64,000 bases of DNA. Origin: Vandiemenella viatica. Taxonomy: Eukaryota; Arthropoda; Insecta; Orthoptera; Morabidae. How positions within the stretch are numbered: the stretch's first letter is position 1; each line of letters starts with the position of its first letter. The stretch is taken from the NCBI GenBank assembly GCA_031002005.1, contig JARYHS010009186.1, positions 104,751,992 through 104,815,991 on the forward strand, given 5' to 3'. The notes beneath the pieces were generated by a model. It ran no database searches and was not told the DNA's origin. It worked only from the letters and a program-made list of their open reading frames with translations. Position numbers and translations under genes: made by a program. Of this stretch, positions 57,200 through 64,000 are shown in pieces.

Positions 57200-57945
57200 A
57201 TATACTCTTATTGTTAAATATCTCTACCCATCTATTTTTGACATTTACGAATTTAAATTTTAAATTTCCTCAGCATTTTTGGTAAATTATTAATCACTCC
57301 TTTTGGTAATTTATTCCAATTCCGCACACCCTTAAGCACAATAGAAAATTTTCACCAAGCGTGGTGGGTGAACGGTTAACGTTCTGGCCTCGCATTCGGG
57401 AGGACGCGGGTTGGAATCCCCGTCCGAGCATCCAGATTTGGGTTTTCCACGGTTTCCCCAAATCACTCCAGGCGAATGCCGGGATGCTTCCTCCAAAAAG
57501 GCCATGGCCGAATTCCTCTGATTACCTTAGCTGTCGACGAAGCGTAAAGCCATAAGTAAAAAATTTCGCTCTCCCTTATACATGAAGTCGAGTTCCTGTG
57601 GTCATGGTCATCTTTTCCTTTCCATGCACTATTTCTAATTCTTCGAACAATATCCCTCCAAGCGTCGTCATCAGTATACCCCTTGTACACTCCCAACACC
57701 CTTATCACCCTCCTCCAGTGTTCAAATGATTCCCAATCCAGCTGCTTTATCATATCAGTTACTGACTGGGTCCTATGGTAGTTCGCACAAACTAATCTAG
57801 CTGATCTCCTTTGCACACCTTCCAACTCCTGTACTTGATACCCAAATTGTGGGTCACAAATTACATCACCATATTCAAGAAATGATCTGAGCAAAGTTTT
57901 GGAACCCAATTCCTTCACTTCTCTGGTGCATCCTCACAACGTCTA
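57200..57945 (-). pseudogene. LINE 3' fragment, minus orientation, interrupted by a SINE
   Basis: From 57918 leftwards the minus strand encodes MKELGSKTLLRSFLEYGDVI, then CDPQFGYQVQELEGVQRRSA, MIKQLDWESFEHWRR and SAWKGKDDHDH. The frame is lost at the SINE, and the end FSIVLKGVRNWNKLPKG and NNLPKMLRKFK lies on the other side at 57352-57240. It is the same family as 15131-15800 and 63135-63695. Confidence 0.88.
57345..57567 (+). repeat. tRNA-derived SINE inserted in the LINE
   Basis: The SINE spans about 57354-57557 and runs from ACCAAGCGTGGTGGGTGAAC through box B (GGTTGGAATCCCCGTCCGAG) to a short A-rich end. AAAATTTTC (57345) and AAAAATTTC (57559) form the target duplication. The LINE reading frame can be followed across it. 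Confidence 0.92.
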
Positions 57946-57973
57946 AAAAACTGATAGACACCGATAACAATGG

Positions 57974-58305
57974 TTGACTAACAAATTATACAATGTTGTA
58001 AACAGTCCCAGTGTGCCTGGTTTTTATAACTGTCATCTTAAGTATGTAACAGAATGCTGGGAAACCGCTCCGGCACTCGATTACAGGCATAAGGATGTGG
58101 AACAAATTTATTTCATAGGTAAAGGAACCAGGGACTGGAATAAATTAACAATGGAAGTGATAAATAATTTACCAAAAGGGATCAAAAAATTTGAAATTGT
58201 AATTCCTAAGGGGAAAACGTATGAGGATTAAAAAAAAAAGTGTGTAGCGATATTTTCACCAGCGCGTGCTTTAGATGGCAGTTAAATGAAATTAAATTAA
58301 ATTCT
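57974..58305 (+). pseudogene. LINE 3' end, plus orientation
   Basis: ALDYRHKDVEQIYFIGKGTR, DWNKLTMEVINNLPKG and a stop at 58229-58231 are followed by AAATGAAATTAAATTAAATT, the pentamer tail of this family. It is a second copy that lies head-to-head with the minus-strand copy ending at about 57945. Confidence 0.85.
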
Positions 58306-59756
58306 AACTGCATGAAAGGATCAATTCATGAATAGACAGCGTCGGTGCAATAAAAAACGATTGGTCTGGCAGAAAGTTCAGTTTTAAGTTACATCGAGCA
58401 GCGACTCCCGTTAAAAGCCGTTGGGCCAAAGAAAACCACTTACAACGAAAATCCGGAATTGTATCGCAAAATTTAAACACTGAGAGATGAAAGACACCCA
58501 TTTCCCATTGGAAACTAGATAACGGCCAGCCTGTCGTTAGTTTTAGTCATACTGCAGAGTATTTTAGAGTGTGGCATTATCTTCCTCCAGTTGTTTCTCA
58601 CAGCACTCGCCACATGTATCTCTTTGTGGCTGATTCCACTGATTCTAAATGATTCACGACTAAGGTTATAAACGAGTATTGTTGGAGGTTAATAAATAAC
58701 ATTTTCTAGTCATACTGTTTTAACTGGTTTTTTAGTTAAAACCAATTACGTTACATAGATACAGAGGTCCGCATCTGCTTTTAGACTAGATTTTGTAACA
58801 TAACTAGCTGATCAACCCTAGATATGAAAGTTCTGATGTTGGGTTTTTGTCAGCCTAATGTAGACAGTATTTTCATCTTTGTTTTAAGTTACATGTGTTT
58901 CATGGAGATCTGATAAAAATTGCACGTCTATATGTGAACACACCAACTCGAATTTTTGGGTCACTGATAGTCCGACTCAGACTAGTCCAACGCCAATAAA
59001 CAGTAAATTTTAAGGGCTTTCAGAATATCACCACTTATTTTCGCTGATGTTCTCCTACTGTTTTCGAGATGCTTGCAAACAACTAAAGCGTTGCATGCCT
59101 AAATTTTCCTTAAGATGGTGATGGGAGAGCGAGATATCTTATATCAAATGTAGACATGTTTTAAAATATACGTGTGAAACATTCCATCGAGTAAGCGCAA
59201 AAATGTGAATCTGAATAAAGAACATACAAATATTTGTACACATATCCATATTTATATACAGAGAGAATGTGACAACATATTCTCTTTCCCTTCAAGCAAT
59301 AACCAACATTACGCTATCGAAACCTTCTGTGCAGTACGTAAGATACCAAATCATAACGTACGCAATATGATTTAATTTAACGTGTGGGGATTATATTTTA
59401 TCTACCGTCATGCGGTCAGGGACAGCATAGAAACAGCAATATTAGTTAACAGCGAAAATTTTTGTAGTAAGCAGTCAGATCTATATGTGGTGAAGTATCA
59501 ACAAACATTTTTAATACACGCGTGAAATTATTTTTTGTAAGTCATCATTTGTAAAATACAAACTTGTCATTTAGTCAAGAAATCCACGAAGTTCAAATTA
59601 TTTATTGTAGGGGAATACCGAGTTGCGTAATCGATGTGAAATATCAATAAGGCTAATTGGTAGAATATTTAATTAACACCGCGTTAATTCCTCTTAACCC
59701 TCAGTAATAATACACGTTAGACTTCCTATTAGGTAAAAACCGAAACGATTCTTTTT
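58306..59756. other. unassigned sequence
   Basis: No gene is supported. A GTTTTAACT/AGTTAAAAC hairpin lies at 58717-58742. Confidence 0.5.
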
Positions 59757-60264
59757 CTATGAACCCCTAGCCTTTGTCCGGATGTAAATGATTACTATTG
59801 AAGAATCGCGTATCTTCTGCTCTGAAACAATTCTGGTAGCATCAGAACTGTGCTCTTCCGTCAGATCTGCTACAGATGATCCCCTATCCCGTTTTACAGA
59901 GCGGTAAAGCCTCCGACTTCCACGTTCTGTGATGTGGCGTGGGTGTCCACCACATTGTCGCCTACTCGTGGTTTCTCCGTCCTTCAAAAACTTTCCATAG
60001 ATGCTCATTAAAGTAGAACGCGAACAGCCGACCAGCCTCTCCATTTCCGAGATGCTCGTTCCCAGATGCCGCGCCCACAAACCGCTGTCCCATAATTTAA
60101 GAGAATTTCGTGATCTCTGCGTAGCAATCTGGTGTCAGATACATCTGAAGTCTACCAAGGACTTGTAGAATCCATGCTATGCCGAACCACTGCTGTGTTG
60201 CGTTCGAAAGGTTGACCAATATGCTAGTTAGTAAGTGGTCATAATGTTTTGGATGATCAGTGTA
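59757..60264 (-). pseudogene. Tc1-like element, transposase N-terminal part, minus orientation
   Basis: From about 60080 leftwards the minus strand encodes WARHLGTSISEMERLVGCSR, STLMSIYGKFLKDG, RQCGGHPRHITERGSRRLYR, SVKRDRGSSVADLTEEHSSD and RIVSEQKIRDSS. This matches the paired DNA-binding region of Tc1 transposases with the GSGRP-like hinge. The catalytic domain is missing. To the right (60105-60264) lies an outer segment ending TTTTGGATGATCAGTGTA at the presumed terminal repeat. No left end is found. Confidence 0.8.
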
Positions 60265-63134
60265 ATTAAATGACGTAAATAAAAATTTACTTGCTGTTGT
60301 GTGTTGTTAACTGTGACAAATAATATAAATGGGAAGCTAAGTGCCTTGGATTGGATCTCCCTCTTTCCCCCCACGTAGCCCAGCGTAGCTTTCTATTTAA
60401 CCCCTATACCGCTCCCTAGATAGAGCCACGTAGTTTATGTGTAGCAGTGGTTGAGCTGAGTAGAGTAAGTATTAACGTGGCCGTCTAGACAGACAGAGAA
60501 CATTCCGGCGTCGCTACAACCCGTCCGACGTGTAAACAGACGTCGCAGGTCAGTGTACTGGCGTCGGGTGGTGTACTGAATATTTCAGCAATAGCTGCAG
60601 CATTAATATTAGACGATACGGCCGCTGCCTCTTCCTCCGGCAACAGCCGCGTTTCCCTGCTCGCCTTCGCCTGAACCCTAACAAAAGACAAGACATGACG
60701 TTGGCAGATTCCCGTATCAAAACATAATAAAGCCAGCACACGATGCGGAGGGCTTTGTGCCACAAGAAGAAAAATAGCAGGTAATGTGATAATGCACAGT
60801 GTTTTATCTCATCGCGAAATATCCTTTAATGAATAACGATGAAGTTCTCGATGGAAACCAAAAACTGCACTCTTTTCTCTGTGATCGTATATTTGTTTTC
60901 TGTATAATCGTCGGTTTCCATGTCAGTAACATCCATTTACTTTTGTGGCTCGTTTTAAAAATTTTGCTTTAGTCGATGCTCTCCCAAATGGTTTTTGTGT
61001 TTTAAGCCAAACAAAACGCGCTTTCATTGCTTTTTTGAAAATGGGATGAAAATAACTTCGATAAGCCTAAACAAGAAATATTTTCGATCCTGGTAATTAC
61101 ACAAGGTTAATCTAGGCCGTTGAAATGTAATGCAAAATTTAAGTAAATATCTTGTCGTAACATACAAAACAAGATGTTCTTACTTAAATAACTTTTATTA
61201 CTTCTTATTAAAATACTCAGACAGAAACCCATAAAAAAAACCATGTTATTGTATGTTGTCTCCAACATGATCACCAATATTAACCAACTCGTAGTAACCT
61301 AGTGGGAAAATACCAATCGCAAGCCAAAATGACACACATTAACATTTTAAAAACTCTATGTAAATAAATTTGTAGCGGGCTTTGCTTCTCGGTTTATTTG
61401 AAATGGCCTCACGCAAATTATAGACAACCGATTTTGATGGATTTATCGAAGTTTGAAAACTTTAAATCTAGCTTATACTACGTGAACGGGCACCAGAGCA
61501 ATAAATGATTGTCTGTTCTTAATGTTAACAGATGAACACGAAAGTTAATGAAATCACACAAGAGATTACACACAACATTTAATATAACAAATCCAATCAT
61601 CCTACAATTCAAACAACAAAGCGCGAATTATTTTTTGTGCTATTATTCGTTATTTTTGACATTGAAGACTGTTCGCTATTCCACGAAAATGTCCTCGTAT
61701 TCCTTTACGCCTGAAAACTGTGAACATCCTTTCAGAAAATTATGGACTGTGATACAAGAATTTACAGTATAGGTACTATTAGTGGAATCCTATACATTCA
61801 ATTAGTGGAATTTTCACTGTTTAGGATCTCACTTAAAATATGCTCCCCTAATTTGGTACGTTGCCATTTGTACGCCTCTGTTGATAGAAAAATTGCGCCT
61901 CAAACAATTTCACAAAAACGTAAATATATTGCTGACACAACCTATCTAAAATGTGATTTTTCATTAGCGTCAAATATTACAAAGATGCTATATTGACACC
62001 ACAGATAAATACTGTAATACTCCTCATGGCTGTAAAGCTTTAATTAAATCAAATATTTTATTTTAATATACTCTCATAAATGAAAGATTTTTCACATATC
62101 ATTAAATTTTATTTTATATGAATAGGATGAAAATGAATAGTGAACTTAATTTAAAACATTTACATCATATAATCAAAATTGACTGAAACATGAATTTATT
62201 GGCCTCTGGTGCCAGGCTAACTAAACTAAACATATCACGAACTAAACATGAAGTGATTTTACGAAAGACTGTTATTAATCTCACGGCGTTTACGGATTCT
62301 GCTATGTAGAACAGTTTATACGGTAGTCCTCACTTGTACCGATGAAAACTGACTTTTGCGGAACTGAAGAAAGTCTTGTTGATTTTACATGTTTAGAACC
62401 ACGGTTGAAACTTTTGCCGATTGCACACTTCTTTCACACTACTAGGCGTTCCTAGCGCTCTTCACCGCACTGTCCTGCTTGCGAATCACCCCCGTCATCG
62501 CTCACCTCCCTGCATGCATTCCGCAGGGGTGTCCAGAGCTGTCCTTGGAAGACCAGACCGGCTACAACAATAACTGGATCATTACGATTCTTAAACTAAT
62601 TTTCTGCTCTACATTGTTAATCCATTATATTATGCTAAAACGCACGATAACTGTAATTAAACTCTTCAGAGAGCAGCAGGAATCCGCGAAATAAGAAAAT
62701 AGTCAGAAAAAAAGAAACGTGTTGTGTAATATTTAGATATTTCCTGCTATCGAATTATAAGTGCTACCCTACAGGCATTTGTAAATGTTAGTGGTTATAT
62801 AATCTGTAAATTTCGAACAGGTGCCGATTTGTTTGCACGAAAAATATACATAAATTGCTTCTATAAAACATGAAATACGACGGCATTGAAATCATCCATA
62901 AAAAATTGTAAATTGTAAATTTAATATTAATTGACTTACTCGTGAATAATATCAAGACAATATCTTCCATATAAGAAGGTTTATTAAAGGATGAAAGCTG
63001 TCGCCGTAGTTATACGATCAGTGGTGTTCGATAAGCAACGTGTTGTATCCTTATGAGCAATATTCTCATCTTATGCATAGTATATACCACCAGAATTCAT
63101 CCTCATTCTTAGTATAAAGGGACGAACAAATCGC
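60265..63134. other. unassigned; GC-rich patch at 60480-60770
   Basis: The patch has a 92-codon minus-strand frame and TAATATTAATGCTGCAGC-like strings, but no recognised domain. It is a candidate regulatory or conserved non-coding element. From 60770 to 63134 no gene or repeat is recognised. Confidence 0.4.
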
Positions 63135-63695
63135 TTAATTTAATTTAATTTAATTGCAATGGAGCACACGCTCCGGTGGCAATTTCCCTACACACCCATC
63201 CTCCCCCCATCCTGCACCCACCTACGTTTGCCCTATACAAATTTTATCTTTAAATTCTTTCAAAGTTTTCGGTAAATTATTCATCATTTCTCTTGGTAAC
63301 TCATTCCAATCCCTGACACCCTTACCTAAAAAAGAGAATCGTCCTACACCCTTGTGCCTGAAATCGAGTGCCAGCTTGTGGTCATGGTCATCTTTACCCT
63401 TCCATGCACTACTTTTCATACCTATTGCAATATCTTTTCATGCCTCATCGCCAGTATATGCCCTGTACACTCCCATGACCCTCCTCATTCTCCTCCTGTC
63501 TTGCAATGAATCCCATTCCAGCTCAATTATCATATCCGTCACTGATTGCATTCTGCGACAATTTCCAGAAACAAATCTAGCAGCCCTTTTTTGCACCCTC
63601 TCCAACTCCTGTATTTGATACGTAAAATGAGGGTCCCATACTACACTACCATATTCGAGCAATGGTCTGACCAAAGTTTTGTAACCCAATTCGGT
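63135..63695 (-). pseudogene. LINE reverse-transcriptase 3' fragment, minus orientation
   Basis: From about 63693 leftwards the minus strand encodes LGYKTLVRPLLEYGSVVWDP, HFTYQIQELERVQKRAARFV, MRRVMGVYRAYTGDEA, then one in-frame TGA where the sister copy at 15287 has Trp. It continues KSSAWKGKDDHDHK and GVRDWNELPREMMNNLPKTL to the stop near 63222. The 3' end is the (TTTAA)n tail at 63138-63156. It is the best-preserved copy of this family here, 5'-truncated at 63693. Confidence 0.92.
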
Positions 63696-64000
63696 CTAAG
63701 ACAGCATCGTTTTGACAGGAAATTTTAATTATTCCAATAATGGAGAGTAGTGGTCGAATATTGCTTCAAGCAGATTATTCCAATTTCATCCCTGAATGAA
63801 CAAGGGCTGACTGAGCAAGCAAGCAAATAGACGGTAATTAACGTCAGGTAGTTTTACTTAATCTTCCAGATGACACTGCGTGCTTTATGGGTTACGTCTT
63901 TTTCCTTCAACCCAATCGTTTTGATCGGATTCATAAATGCTAAATTTGCTGATTTCAATAAATAATACAAGTTTGAGCTTTCTTCACTCTACTGCCTTAT
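63696..64000. other. unassigned sequence
   Basis: Nothing recognisable up to the window edge. Confidence 0.5.

Noticed and set aside
62479..62694. 71-codon plus-strand ORF with a hydrophobic segment
   Set aside because: No recognisable homology or gene context; its length is within chance expectation.

Overview
This window is animal nuclear DNA from a large, repeat-rich insect genome, most likely a polyneopteran and probably an orthopteran such as a locust or grasshopper. Three things point there. Long stretches have no gene. The window holds 20 or so tRNA-derived SINE copies, several LINE clades and many decayed Tc1, mariner, hAT and MITE elements. A nuclear copy of mitochondrial cox1 reads cleanly in the invertebrate mitochondrial code. 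There are no operons, bacterial genes or CRISPR arrays.

The only host gene I can support is on the minus strand. A 232-bp exon (31205-31436) has canonical splice sites and encodes half of an immunoglobulin-like domain resembling the beaten path (Beat) family. About 3.3 kb downstream a short terminal exon (27822-27886) joins in the correct phase and ends in a small hydrophobic tail followed by a stop codon. The missing 5' exons, if the gene is intact, lie to the right of what I can identify. Much of the right half may therefore be a very long intron or upstream DNA.

Layout, left to right. 1-2281: mariner remnant, SINE, LINE reverse-transcriptase fragment. 3.7-6.0 kb: SINE, a perfect 121-bp inverted repeat, and an 898-bp hAT MITE with a perfect 8-bp target duplication. 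10.8-11.3 kb: GC-rich island. 15.0-15.8 kb: LINE with a folded-back 5' end. 20.1-21.1 kb: two G-rich MITEs with 3-bp TWA target duplications. 23.1-25.7 kb (minus): LINE with a gag-like ORF1, no ORF2, and a 3' region built of nine hairpins sharing one loop sequence. 27.8-31.4 kb: the two Beat-like exons; their intron holds a 15-bp minisatellite, a Tc1 fossil and a GC-rich MITE. 31.9-37.2 kb: two LINE 3' fragments and a SINE cluster. 41.0-45.0 kb: one Tc1 element split by two nested insertions. 48.6-49.3 kb: internally deleted mariner with perfect 30-bp terminal repeats. 53.3-53.8 kb: cox1 NUMT. 55.4-56.5 kb: 14-bp satellite with a higher-order pattern. 57.2-58.3 kb: head-to-head LINE fragments, one split by a SINE. 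59.8-60.3 kb: Tc1 remnant. 63.1-63.7 kb: LINE fragment.

The strongest candidate for something undescribed is the hairpin array at 23262-23850. The stems differ from hairpin to hairpin but stay paired, while the 9-nt loop and the GGC/GCC closing pairs are largely kept. It sits immediately 3' of a LINE ORF1 that has lost, or never had, its reverse-transcriptase ORF. All identifications are by eye from sequence and translations; no database search was possible.
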